64,000 bases of DNA. It comes from Macrostomum hystrix (taxonomy: Eukaryota > Platyhelminthes > Macrostomidae). The stretch spans positions 1,302,001 through 1,366,000 of the forward strand of contig CATNEN010000005.1 of the NCBI GenBank assembly GCA_950097015.1, read 5' to 3'. Positions within the stretch are counted from its first letter, which is position 1. Each line of letters opens with the position of its first letter. Under the pieces are notes generated by a model. The model was given only the letters and a program-made list of their open reading frames with translations. It was not told the DNA's origin and did not search any database. A program made the translations under genes and the position numbers. Shown here one piece after another: positions 1 to 11,089 of this stretch.

Positions 1-190
1 GCGGCTGCGCCCCAAATAAAATTGGCCTCGCCGTGGGCAATTTAGGCTAAGTTCAAATGTGGCGAGGCCACATTTATTAGTTTTTTGTGTTTCAGAGGCG
101 CAATGCATTTCTAGGCACATAAAACGGCATGGTCTAAAAGCTAATAAGAATTCCCAACCCCAACAACCGAATTCCCAAATCCCCGCCCAG

Positions 191-1457
191 ACCGGATGCG
201 CCAGCAGCTGCTCAACAGTTGCCAGCCTACGGCTACCTGGCCAGCGAATGCGTCGCCCAAGTTGGCCAGTACCTGCTGCACCTGCCCCAGCAGTTGGGGC
301 CGTTCTTGTCCGCGGACACGCCCGGACTACGGTCCGCGATCGCTCATTCTGGATTGGCTCAGCTGCTGGCTCAGCATCAGCACAGGCCGGGTCAGCAGCA
401 GGCTGCTGCACCGACTGAGCCAGATCATTCTGTGGCTGATCAGGTGCGATAAGGATCTTATCCTCTTTCTGATCCTCTTAGTTATCCTCAAGTCGGGATG
501 ATATTCCCAATTATCCTCAAGTCGGGATGATATTCCCAATTATCCTCAAGTCGGGATGATATTCCCAAATATCCTCAAGTCGGGATGATATTCCCAATTA
601 TCCTCAAGTCGGGATGATATTCCCAATTATCCTCAATTCGGGATGATATTCCCAATTATCCTCAATTCGGGATGATATTCCCAATTATCCTCAATTCGGG
701 ATGATATTCCCAATTATCCTCAATTCGGGATGATATTCCCAATTATCCTCAATTCGGGATGATATTCCCAATTATCCTCAAGTCGGGATGATATTCCCAA
801 TTATCCTCAAGTCGGGATGATATTCCCAATTATCCTCAAGTCGGGATGATATTCCCAATTATCCTCAAGTCGGGATGATATTCCCAATTATCCTCAAGTC
901 GGGATGATATTCCCAATTATCCTCAAGTCGGGATGATATTCCCAATTATCCTCAAGTCGGGATGATATTCCCAATTATCCTCAATTCGGGATGATATTCC
1001 CAATTATCCTCAAGTCGGGATGATATTCCCAATTATCCTCAAGTCGGGATGATATTCCCAATTATCCTCAAGTCAAGATGATATTCCCAATTATCCTCAA
1101 GTCGGGATGTTTTTCCCAATTCCTCATCTGCAGCAGCCGCAATCCCCAGCTGGCATCGAGCTGTGGATCGAATGCGTAGCCGCCCACGCAATGGATCGCT
1201 TCGTTGAGCGAGCCCTGGAGATTCCTAGGCTAGTCCCCCAATCGGCAGTTCAGCAGCTCATCACTGATGCCAACTATCTGGCCAGCTGTCTGGACGATCT
1301 CGGCGTTGCTCCCAGTGACCGGTTGCAGGCGATGCGCGATTTAATAGCTGCGCCTGACGCTACGGCATTTCACCTGCGGGCCGCGGAGGGCGCGCCTAGG
1401 CGAATCACCGCTGCCGTAGCCAAAATGCGGGACTTCTCTGGCGACACGGGCCGCTGA
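191..1457 (+). CDS. COG7: Conserved oligomeric Golgi complex subunit 7, C-terminal part (5' end outside window)
   Basis: Two exons, about 191-443 and 1134-1457, encode the C-terminus of COG7, a lobe-B subunit of the COG vesicle-tethering complex that maintains Golgi glycosyltransferases. The first exon reads GQYLLHLPQQLGPFLS, matching the LPQQLEPF region of animal COG7. The second contains the IPRLVPQSAVQQLITDANYL helix and ends with PRRITAAVAKMR before TGA, matching the family C-terminus. The donor is CAG|GTGCGA at 444 and the acceptor CTGCAG at 1128-1133; the intron is phase 0. The 191 acceptor is chosen by frame and is the least certain boundary, because in-frame stops lie at 120 and 135. 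The intron is almost wholly a 29-bp minisatellite. Family and exon joining are clear; the upstream exons are missing. Confidence 0.82.
484..1118. repeat. 29-bp minisatellite filling the COG7 intron
   Basis: About 21-22 tandem copies of a 29-bp unit containing TCCTCAAGTCGGGATGATAT, with an AGTCGG/ATTCGG variant. The unit includes the short palindrome GGGATGATATTCCC. The array starts some 40 bp after the splice donor and ends about 15 bp before the acceptor, so the intron has little other sequence. Confidence 0.97.
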
Positions 1458-1534
1458 TATTTGCACATCTGGTTTATTGCCTACAAGCGATGGGCATGAG
1501 GGTTGGTTAACTTCGGCCTGCTAAGCTCCTGACC

Positions 1535-1990
1535 CTTGTCTCATCTCCCCTGTCTCATCTCTTTTGCCTTCAAAGTCTCATCTCCCCTGTCTCATCTCTC
1601 CTGTCTCATCTCTCCCCTGTGTCATATATCCCCTGTGTCATCTCTCCAATGTCTGATCTCTCCCCTGTGTCATCTCTCCAATGTCTCATCTCTCCCCTGT
1701 CTCATCTCTCCCCTGTGTCATATCTCCCCTGTCTCATCTCTCCCCTGTCTCATCTCTCCCCAGTGTCATCTCTCCCCTGTCTCATCTCTCCAATGTCTCA
1801 TCTCTCCCCTGTCTCATCTCTCCCCTGTCTCATCTCTCTAATGTCTCATCTCTGCCCCGTGTCATCTCTCCTGTCTTATCTCCCTGTGTCATCTCTCCAG
1901 TGTCTTATCTCTCCCCTGTGTCATCTCTCCAATGTCTCATCTCTCTCAAGTCTCATCTCTTCCCATGTGCCATCTCTCCCCTCTCTCAAA
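1535..1990. repeat. 16-bp minisatellite (TCTCATCTCTCCCCTG) downstream of COG7
   Basis: Tandem 16-bp units TCTCATCTCTCCCCTG and variants (CCAATG, CCAGTG, CTGTG). It begins about 80 bp after the COG7 stop. Open frames that run through it are period-16 artefacts. The same unit recurs at 4998-5490 and, on the other strand, at 49180-49920, 49920-50400 and 59050-59395. Confidence 0.96.
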
Positions 1991-2540
1991 CTCTTCAGTC
2001 TTCACTCTCAATCAGCCAGCCAGCCAGCTGTTGTTCATTAGACTCTATTATTTGATGAGTTTGGCCGAGGTGAGTTAGGTGTGAGATAATTGCTGTTGTT
2101 ATTCGCATCTGGAGTCTCAAAGGTTCACCTTAGGTTGAATTGTTTATTTTGCTAGTTGCTAAATGTATTTGCTGTGACCGTGTTAACGGCATTCATTTAG
2201 TATTTGGCCTTATCTCGTGTCGTTTCTCATGCAACATTCCAATGCCTTTTATGAAAAAATCTACAAATGAATTCTAGATATTCGCGCTTATAAAATGGCA
2301 TACGTTTAGCTCGTAAAAGATAATATATTGGCAAGCAGGAAAACGTTTGTTCACATAAACAACTCTAGAATATCATGGCTCGTATAGAAAAAAAATTTGC
2401 AATCTTTTAGTACCACTAAATGCTGTCCTGGCTGTATCCTTGACATACGAGCGAATATAGTCGCTTTATTTGGCAGTTAATTTAACTTAATTTAATATTC
2501 TTTTTTACTTTTTTTACTCTAACACGCAGTTGAAAAAAAG
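1991..2540. other. AT-rich intergenic stretch, nothing recognised
   Basis: About 550 bp between two minisatellites. No coding potential, RNA gene or transposon end was recognised on either strand. Confidence 0.6.
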
Positions 2541-2544
2541 AGGC

Positions 2545-3065
2545 TTTCACAATATCCATTTCAGCTCCCACAATATCCATTTCAGCTACCACAATATCCA
2601 TTTCAGCTACCACAATATCCATTTCAGCTCCCACAATATCCATTTCAGCTCCCACAATATCCATTTCAGCTCCCACAATATCCATTTCAGCTCCTACAAT
2701 ATCCATTTCAGCCCCTCACAATATCCATTTCAGCTATCACAATATCAATTTCAGCCCCTCACAATATCCATTTCAGCTACCACAATATCCATTTCAGCTC
2801 CCACAATATCCATTTCAGCTATCACAATATCCATTTTAGCCCCTCACAATATCCATTTCAGCTATCACAATGTCCATTTCAGCCCCTCACAATATCCATT
2901 TCAGCCCCTCACAATATCCATTTCAGCTATCACAATATCCATTTCAGCCCCTCACAATGTCCATTTCAGCCCCTCACAATATCCATTTCATCTATCACAA
3001 TATCCATTTCAGCCCCTCACAATATCCATTTTAGCTCCCACAATATCCATTTCAGCTCCCACAGA
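2545..3065. repeat. 21-22-bp minisatellite with splice-acceptor-like units upstream of EME1
   Basis: About 24 tandem units of the type CACAATATCCATTTCAGCTC, ending in CTCC, CTAC or CCCCT. Each contains ATTTCAG, close to a consensus 3' splice site. The array stops about 110 bp before the presumed EME1 acceptor. Both strands stay open through it because the unit lacks stops in some frames; neither reading looks like a protein. Confidence 0.96.
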
Positions 3066-3161
3066 CATTTCAGCCTATCTTTTGCAATTATCAGACAACA
3101 GTTTTATCAGTGAAGCCGTAGTTGTAACCACGGAGATTAGCAATTAAAATTCCGCATCGAT

Positions 3162-3175
3162 CGCACTTTTTCCAG
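3162..3175 (+). promoter_or_regulatory. Presumed splice acceptor (possible trans-splice site) for EME1
   Basis: The pyrimidine-rich run GCACTTTTTCCAG ends at 3175, leaving only 25 nt before the ATG at 3201. No upstream coding exon is evident. RIOK1 and ASCC3 show the same arrangement, so a spliced leader rather than an upstream exon may supply the 5' end. Confidence 0.5.
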
Positions 3176-3200
3176 ATATATCTTATTTGAAATCCGCGCC

Positions 3201-4361
3201 ATGGACAATCGATTCGCGACCTCATCTTCGGCTGCAGCTTCGGCGGCTGCGGCCGACAAGCTGGCAGCCAAGCGTCAGCAGGCGGAGAAGGCCGCCCTTC
3301 GACGCATTCGCAAGTGCATGCAGCCGCGCGAATGTTTGAAACACGTCGCCGTATTGTTGGACGACCGTCTGGCCAATGATTCGCGCCTCGGCCCGTCCAT
3401 CATCGGCTGTCTGAACGGACAGCAGATTGTCCGGCTAGATGACCGGCCGCCGCTGCCGTCCATTCGCTGGCGCCGAAACGTCCACGCTTTAGACCCCGCC
3501 GCAATGGCCGACCTGGCACACGACGCACTTCGGTCTGCCGCCGTTGAATTCGAAGAACTCGAACCAGACTGTCTCCTAGTGATGGACGGTCGTCAACTTG
3601 TTGAACTAATTCAACAGAAGCGTCAGGATCAGTTGGACTCTTTGGTCTTTCCGTTTGAATTAAATTCTAACAGTGGCGATGGCACCGCAGCGTCTTGGGC
3701 TCCGACCCTGATTGTGTACGACCTCGATCGTCACGTGACTCAGCCTAGTCGGGCTGCCGAGGGCAACGCCCTGCGCGCCATGATGCAGCCCGCAGCTGCT
3801 GGTAAGCCGCTTACTGCTGGTAAGCGATGCAAGACAGCCTCCTGTGACTCGATAGTCGTGACCCGCCTGCAGTGCGAGGAACTGTTTGTCGATCTGCAGC
3901 TTAGTCGCGGCGTCACGGTGCGAGTGCTGGAGGACCCTGTACAGATTGGCAAATTAGTTTATTGCCTAACAAAAGCCGTAGCCGAACGGCCGTTCAAGGC
4001 TGCCCGCCTGGAGTCGGCCTTCTCGTTTCACGTTGGCGGAGTTGGCGCCGGCTGTCGCTTGGAAGACAATCAGGACGGCTTGCCAACGGGCATGGACGAC
4101 CTGTGGCGCTGCCAGCTGCAGTGCTTTCCACTGGTCACTGCTGAGGTCGCGCGGGCCATCATGCGGGCTTATCCATCGCCCGGACACCTGCTGAAAGCGT
4201 ACGCCGCTTGTGGCAGCGCTGACGAGGCTGTGAAACTCATAGCCGATCTTCAGGTGTGCAAAGGCACGGGCCCGCTCAGCACAGCCAGGCGGCTGGGCCC
4301 GGAGCTGGGGAAGAGAATATTCGCATTCTATTCATCTCGTGATCCAAATCAAGTTCTATAA
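3201..4361 (+). CDS. EME1: Crossover junction endonuclease EME1-like, non-catalytic MUS81 partner
   Basis: A single-exon 386-residue protein. EME1 pairs with MUS81 to cut branched DNA (3' flaps, stalled forks, nicked Holliday junctions) in the nucleus. Recognised segments in order are CLKHVAVLLDD (about residues 45-55) opening the ERCC4-like fold, IRWRR near 90, LIVYDLDRH near 170, TKAVAERPFK near 260, then a C-terminal helix-hairpin-helix region with AYPSPG near 317, IADLQV and the RRLGPELGKRI end. The MUS81/XPF catalytic motif (GDxnERKxxxD) is absent, as expected of an EME subunit. The start has a good context (GCGCCATGG) and an Ala/Lys-rich leader. It lacks the long disordered N-terminus of vertebrate EME1. 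EME2 is the alternative assignment. Confidence 0.85.
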   Translation: MDNRFATSSSAAASAAAADKLAAKRQQAEKAALRRIRKCMQPRECLKHVAVLLDDRLANDSRLGPSIIGCLNGQQIVRLDDRPPLPSIRWRRNVHALDPAAMADLAHDALRSAAVEFEELEPDCLLVMDGRQLVELIQQKRQDQLDSLVFPFELNSNSGDGTAASWAPTLIVYDLDRHVTQPSRAAEGNALRAMMQPAAAGKPLTAGKRCKTASCDSIVVTRLQCEELFVDLQLSRGVTVRVLEDPVQIGKLVYCLTKAVAERPFKAARLESAFSFHVGGVGAGCRLEDNQDGLPTGMDDLWRCQLQCFPLVTAEVARAIMRAYPSPGHLLKAYAACGSADEAVKLIADLQVCKGTGPLSTARRLGPELGKRIFAFYSSRDPNQVL

Positions 4362-5490
<1,129 letters not shown>

Positions 5491-6060
5491 CCCTTTCTTC
5501 ATGCGGCCCGCCGTCGTCTTTAAGATTCTATCTTTAGCCAGCGGGGTATATAAGGTTGCCGACTCCTGCTTTAGGAGAACGTACCCTCAGTGCGCTTAGA
5601 CTTTTTACAGAAAAGCAGAAGAACAAATCACTTTTTTGAGGAAGCACTTAATCAGCAGGAGAAACTAGGCGTAAAACAGCATTTCGTCAATCCAATCCAT
5701 AGTAGAATCCTAATTAGAATCCCAGTTAGACTCCTTAACTTATATTTTTCCCAGGTTGTTAAAGAACAATTTTCTTTAAGCAAAGCTATCAAAAGGGATA
5801 GAAAAAATGCAACTAATCCATCATCAGCTGCATAACGCCATGCATTCGATTCGAGTTTCTTATAATTTTGAAGTCTATCTGAGTCGTACGCTCGTATATC
5901 TTATATATCTTAAATCATGCTCTGAATGTACTAATATATTATTTTACACATTGTGGGAACTCTATAGTTTCGCCGTATGCCATGTTTCATAGAGACAGAC
6001 AGCCAGACAGGCACTGAATAAAGAAATAACTTTAAAAAAGGAAAGCCATTAGCAGAGACG
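5491..6060. other. Intergenic stretch, nothing recognised
   Basis: Mixed-composition sequence without convincing coding content or repeats. Confidence 0.55.
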
Positions 6061-6090
6061 CGATTTTTTTTGATAAATTCGACACAGGTA

Positions 6091-6097
6091 GCCAGCC

Positions 6098-6140
<43 letters not shown>

Positions 6141-6188
6141 ACCGTAGTCAGACAGACAGACTGACTGACTGACTGACTGACTGACAGG
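6091..6188. repeat. (GACA)n and (GACT)n microsatellites
   Basis: A (GACA)n run from about 6091 to 6140, then (GACT)n from about 6158 to 6184. The hAT-type element at 6189 sits directly against the second run. Confidence 0.95.
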
Positions 6189-7060
6189 TAGGGATGCCAA
6201 CCGGTTTTTAAACCGGTTTAAAAACGGTTTTTAGCAGGAAAACCGGTTCTAAAAAACCCGGTTTTTTTGTCCGGTTTTTTGACGGTTTTTAATGGGTTTT
6301 CAATTTTAATTATGTCTCACAGAGTCACAATTTTTGCACATTTAAGACAAAATAACTGGTAACAAAATTTGCTTCGTGGTGGCAGCGCTACTAAGTCCTT
6401 TCAAATTGAACATTAAACTTAAAATTAAATCTAAGTTGAACTTGAAGTATAAATCTAAATTGGGGCCTAATCTAAAACTATCTAAGTCTAAACCTAAAAA
6501 CATCAAGGGTTCGCCGTTTCTAATCTAACCATCCCAGGGTACCGCCATTTCGAGACTGTGACCAGTTTGCCTTGGCCAAAATTATCAAATTAATCAATCA
6601 TTGCTACCAGTGCATCATTAAGTTTAAAGTAATCTAATTATTCAGCAAAATTAAGAGTTCGCGAATTAGTTACGAACTGATCCGAACTAAATCTCAATTT
6701 ATATTAAGTTCGCATTGGGTCTTTATTTTAGTTCGCATTTAGTTCGCATTGGCTACGGAACGATTCCGAAGAAAGTCCACGGAAAATTTGAATTGGCACG
6801 ATATTCAATTTCCGCGAAACCTAACTATAACAAATTTAAAATTAATAATTCCAAGAAACTTTTATTATTATTAATCGGCACGCACACCTTTAACAAATTC
6901 ACGATTGTATATAAGTTCTATCTTCTATGCTTATTTAGTGCTTTTTAAAAACTTGGCACACAAACCGGTTTTTAAAGCCCGGTTTTCTTATAAAAGGCGG
7001 TTTTCAAACCGTTTAACCGGTTCTCAAAAAGGGCCGGTTTTTGGCATCTCTACTGACAGG
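6181..7060. mobile_element. Non-autonomous hAT-type DNA transposon with 8-bp target duplications
   Basis: The element spans 6189-7052 (864 bp), flanked by identical 8-bp direct repeats CTGACAGG at 6181-6188 and 7053-7060. Its ends are inverted: TAGGGATGCCAACCGG on the left and, reverse-complemented, TAGAGATGCCAAAAACCGG on the right. Both ends carry clusters of ACCGGTT/AACCGG subterminal motifs. An 8-bp duplication and a TAGGGATG-like terminus are typical of hAT elements. The AT-rich interior encodes no transposase. Confidence 0.85.
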
Positions 7061-7085
7061 TAGGAAGGTAAACAAACCAGAAATT

Positions 7086-7226
7086 TCTTGCGGTAAAATC
7101 TTTCTGCGGGAAAAAGTCTGCGGGGAAAATTCGTGCGGGAAACTCTCGCTACGGTAAAAACTCGCTGCGAGAGAATCTCGTGCGGGGAAAGCTCGGCGGG
7201 AAAAATACCTGCGGGAAAATCTCGTG
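7086..7226 (+). repeat. Short array of GCGGGAAA-type units
   Basis: Imperfect 15-18-bp units with a TGCGGGAAAA core, including CTCGTGCGGGGAAAG and CTCGGCGGGAAAAAT. It matches 4497-4572 in inverse orientation and lies just downstream of the first GT32 gene. Confidence 0.75.
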
Positions 7227-7338
7227 CTCCCGTATTTTTGCGTAAGTGTCACGGTGTCATTGTTAAAATACAAATAGAAGAGATCAAGAAACAAGTTTTC
7301 TGTTCACATATTATGCAAAATATTTTGATACGTATCAT

Positions 7339-8615
7339 TTATATTACGCATCGACTCATTGGTACAATTTTACCAAGGCTTAAAATACCAGAGTTTGCAT
7401 TCTGATTCCTGTAGCTGAGGTGCAAGAACCTGTGCACCATGTACGACGTGTTCGGCAGCTGCTTCGTCTTGAAGCCGTCGGCTGCCAGCAGCCGGCAGTG
7501 TCGCAGCTGCAGCTCGGTGAGCTTGCGCGGGTTGGCGCAGTTGTACTTCTTCATCCTGCTCGGGGAGTACCAGTGGTCACACAGCGGCTGGAAGGCGTCC
7601 GCCTCGGCCAGCATGTTGCCGCACCAGTCTGCAGGTCTCTCACTCAGAGCCAGTGCGGTGTACTTGTCGTAGAATGACTGCAGCATCATGGGTCCTGTCA
7701 CGAAGACCGCATCGCTGGGAACTCTTTTAGTTTTCTTGGCCCAGTGCTGCTCAAACCAGGCAGGCCAGTGCTCAAGAACGAAGCTCAGGAAGCTGTGGTT
7801 CGCTCGACTCATCATCACCGCATTCGAAATCATCGAGCTGATGTTGAAGATGAAAGCGGCATGCTCGGGTGGCTCCTGGCTCCACACAGCTGACTGGCAG
7901 CTGAAGTTGGCTGACAGTCCGGCTCCCCGCAGTCCCGACGGTCTCAGCAGCGGCGAAGGGTCTCGGAGCAGCTCAACATCCGTGTCCACGTACAGGCCGC
8001 CGACATGATGCAGCACGACCAGACGACCGATGTCCGATCGCTCCAGTCCGTTGACCAGCTTGCTGTAGGTGCGGCTCAGCTTCGGGTAGTGCTTGGAGAT
8101 GAGCTCGGAGATCTGATTGTCGTCCCAGTGCATGAACTGCCACCGTTGCTGGGCATCGCTTTCGTTGCTGCTGCTGCTGCTGTCCAGCAATCGCTTCCAA
8201 GAGCGCACAATGGGGCTCAGCTTCTGATGCAAGCGGCCGTCTTTCGTAGTCCAGTGCACAATGGGCGGTATCGATTCAGGGAAGCGATTGTGCAGCGAGC
8301 TGCAAGGCAGTCCGTCCGTCAGTGGCTCAGCTTCCCAAGGCGAAATGTTTGCGGTGCCGCCTTCCAACTCCAGACTGTGTTGTGCCGTCTGGCGTCGGAC
8401 AGTCAGGTGTACCAGCTGGTAGGTTAAAGTTACCACCAGGATGATGAGCAGCAGTTTTTCTTGGATCTCTGAAAGTGAAAAATGCACAATTAGCAAGAAT
8501 TTAAACTTAGCACCGAAATCCTTTTATTTGCACCGGAGTCAGTATTCAAATCGTGTCGCTTGTTTAGATTGAACTCACTTGGAATGCAACGGCGCAAAAA
8601 TATTTTGCTGATCAT
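7339..8615 (-). CDS. GT32-type glycosyltransferase, paralogue 1
   Basis: A predicted type II Golgi membrane protein of about 388 residues. Exon 1 is 8615-8579 (ATG, 12 codons plus one base, donor A|GTGAGT) and exon 2 is 8468-7339 after CTTTCAG. A hydrophobic anchor (LLLIILVVTLTYQLV) follows the junction. The catalytic region shows IPPIVHW, then HWDDNQISELISKHYPKL, SDIGRLVVLHHVGGLYVDTD and a VTGPMMLQSFYDKYTAL segment. The VDTDVE motif is the DxD nucleotide-sugar/metal site of the Gly_transf_sug (OCH1/SUR1-like) fold. Donor and acceptor sugars cannot be told. Starting at 8496 would put the start inside the intron; the phase-1 exon pair is shared with paralogues 2 and 4. Confidence 0.8.
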
Positions 8616-9080
8616 CTCGTCCGACAGAAAAAAACAAATGGCCTAATATTAATACTTTAATATTCAAATGGACTTCAATTTAATTACAATCGGGTTTAAG
8701 TTTTAGCAAATTCCACAGTTATGGTTGAGGTCCTGTTAGTTTTTCGTTGATAACGTCTCTTTCCTTTGTCTGTTAGAAAAAAATTGAATTAATATAACGA
8801 AGAGACTTGCCGCTATAATACTGTGTAAAATCACGTTATTTGAACCGTCAGAACAAAAGATATAATCAAAAGTAACACTACTTTTGGGACAGCCCTCGTA
8901 ATTAAGCTCTGAGTCTAGGATAAAAGTAACAAAAAATCCCGACTAAACCGAGTTAGGAGTTAGGAGTTCGAGTTTGGAGTTGATATGACTTTGCAAGATC
9001 TACGCTCGTATTTTATTGGCTGCAATTGTGCAGAGGACTGATTTCATATCAGCCTTCCGCCAAGCCTACCGCTTGGTCTG
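8616..9080. other. Upstream region of GT32 paralogue 1, nothing recognised
   Basis: AT-rich sequence probably holding the minus-strand promoter of paralogue 1. No defined element was identified. Confidence 0.5.
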
Positions 9081-9216
9081 CTCTGTGCCAGAGGCTTCTA
9101 GAAATAACAACTGGACCCGCAAGGCACAGCGATGACTAATGTTTTCCCTGCAAGTTGAGGCCGGCATTTTTAGGGGCAGAGCAGAGTTGTTATTTCTAGA
9201 AGTCTCTGCTCTGTGC
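9080..9216. repeat. Inverted repeat, arms about 33 bp
   Basis: The left arm contains TTCTAGAAATAACAACT and the right arm AGTTGTTATTTCTAGAAG, both bordered by GCTCTGTGC. The loop is about 70 bp. It may be a small foldback element; no target duplication was identified. Confidence 0.7.
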
Positions 9217-9725
9217 GTGTGGGGCTGGGGTGGGGGCTGCCTATTCTGGGTGCCACCTGCCCTCCCCACCTGCGTGCCGCTCCGTCGCTTGTGCGACAAG
9301 TGCCCCGGCCCCCCTGCAAATAGATAGATAGATTGTGCAGAGGGTCGAGCTTTGTGCATATTCGCGTATTTGATGAGTGATGACTATACTGTCTATGTAC
9401 GAGTGAGGGTGAGACCGTTTCAAACTGCAGGGGTCAATTCTCAATTGGTGTAGAGCATTAGCCTTCAGTATACCCAGGCATTGAAGATTAAACACGGGGT
9501 ATTAAGAAGACTTGCTAGCAGTTTTAAGCTAGTTTTCTTACCAGTCCAAAGCTTTTGCAGTGTCCAAGAAAAATGTGAAGATTTGACTTCTTCAGCTAAA
9601 CCTAAAGCTGAACACGTCACATAATCCCGCTAATCCAGAATCGGATTTTTTTCTAATATATCACCCTTCTTTGCTCCACTATGACAGAAATTCATTTTTT
9701 GTTTTTATATCGAAATTGGGGTCTA
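9217..9725. other. Intergenic stretch, nothing recognised
   Basis: A G-rich patch (GGGGCTGGGGTGGGGGC) lies near 9220-9237; the rest is featureless. Confidence 0.5.
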
Positions 9726-9727
9726 TG

Positions 9728-10345
9728 AAATTTGCTTGCCGAAGTTTGCTTGCCGAGCTTTGCTTGCGGAGGTCTTCTTGCCGAAGTTTGCTTGCCGAAG
9801 TTTGCTTGCCGAGCTTTGCTTGCGGAGGTCTTCTTGCCGAAGTTTGCTTGCCGAAGTTTGCTTGCCGAGCTTTGCTTGCGGAGGTCTTCTTGCCGAAGTT
9901 TGCTTGCCGAAGTTTGCTTGCCGAGCTTTGCTTGCGGAGGTCTTCTTGCCGAAGTTTGCTTGCCGAAGTTTGCTTGCCGAGCTTTGCTTGTGGTCTTCTT
10001 GACGAAGTTTGCTTGCGGATGTCTTCTTGCCGAAGTTTGCTTGCGGATGTCTTCTTGCCGAAGTTTTCTTGCGGATGTCTTCTTGCCGAAGTTTTCTTGC
10101 GGATGTCTTCTTGCCGAAGTTTTCTTGCGGATGTCTTCTTGCTAAAGTTTGCTTGCGGAGGTCTTCTTGCCGAAGTTTTCTTGCGGATGTCTTCTTGCCG
10201 AAGTTTGCTTGCGGATGTCTTCTTGCCGAAGTTTGCTTGCGGATGTCTTCTTGCCGAAGTTTGCTTGTGGAGGTCTTCTTGCCGAAGTTTGCTTGCGGAT
10301 GTCTTCTTGCCGAAGTTTGCTTGCCGAGCTTTGCTTGCTGAACCT
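9728..10345. repeat. 18-bp based minisatellite (TTGCTTGCCGAAGTTTGC family)
   Basis: Units such as TTGCCGAAGTTTGC, TTGCCGAGCTTTGC and TTGCGGAGGTCTTC combine into higher-order repeats, with GGATGTCTTC variants in the 3' half. Several frames on both strands are open throughout because the unit length is a multiple of three; this is not evidence for a protein. Confidence 0.96.
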
Positions 10346-10767
10346 TAACTAAGCCTCTCGTTGTGCTCATATATATATTTGTAGTTAATACTCGTACATC
10401 TAGACGAATTCGTCTTGTAGTTAGCTCATAGCTCTGCCTGTTATTACCACCACTATCATATTCGCTAATCGCTATCGTGCTGAAATCAGGAACTGCTACA
10501 ATTTATGCTGCTATTATCCTTCTATTATACTAAATCCTTCGTGTACAAATCCCAAGGCTAGTTCGAAAGCTTACTGTGAGTGAGTTTAATGTGAGCTTAT
10601 AGGCTAACATTAGCTTAAAGCTTGCTGTGAGCTCGGTGGAAAATTGTACTGTCCCACCGAGGTACCTGAGCTCGAATCCGCGACGAAGCCGCATAAATTT
10701 GGGGCGCAGCCACGTTGAGAAGGCTTTAAAGCTTTTCGTGTAATTTGCGTCCATAATGAATAACCCC

Positions 10768-11061
10768 AAGGCACAGCGACAGTGCACACTGATTGACAAT
10801 GAGAAAATCAGTGGCTGGAAAAATGTACACATGTGTGAGTGTGTGCCTAGTTGAGCCACCGTGGTACTAGTTAGCTGCTTGGAAACTGCGTGGAAGCACA
10901 TATTTTAGCGGCATTCGACCTGCAGCCAGCGAGGAGGCAATTGTGTTATATCGCTGCTCCAGACACACAGATACGCTGCACAGGTGCGCACTCACACAAG
11001 TGTGTACATCTACCCTGACTTTCTCATCGTCAGGCAGTGTACAGTCTCACTGTGCCTTAGG
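10768..11061. repeat. Inverted repeat with about 80-bp imperfect arms
   Basis: The left arm (about 10768-10848) contains AAGGCACAGCGACAGTGCAC and ATGAGAAAATCAG; the right arm (10983-11061) carries the reverse complement with about 80% identity. The spacer is about 135 bp. The arrangement suggests a foldback or MITE-like element. Confidence 0.7.
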
Positions 11062-11089
11062 GTTGGCCCAATTTAACGAAAAGCCTAGC

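Noticed and set aside
484-1118. CRISPR-like array
   Set aside because: Repeats are directly tandem without unique spacers, in eukaryotic DNA; this applies to all other arrays here too.
7420-8427. Plus-strand frames over the GT32 genes
   Set aside because: Antisense shadows that recur over each paralogue because the coding strand is conserved; no independent motif.
8469-8496. Start of GT32 paralogue 1 at 8496 and of paralogue 2 at 14678
   Set aside because: These positions fall inside the first intron; CTTTCAG acceptors and short ATG exons (8615-8579, 14872-14848) give a consistent phase-1 structure.
9671-10370. Cys/Leu-rich plus-strand and Lys/Gln-rich minus-strand frames of more than 200 residues
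   Set aside because: Minisatellite readings on both strands, with no start context or conserved domain.
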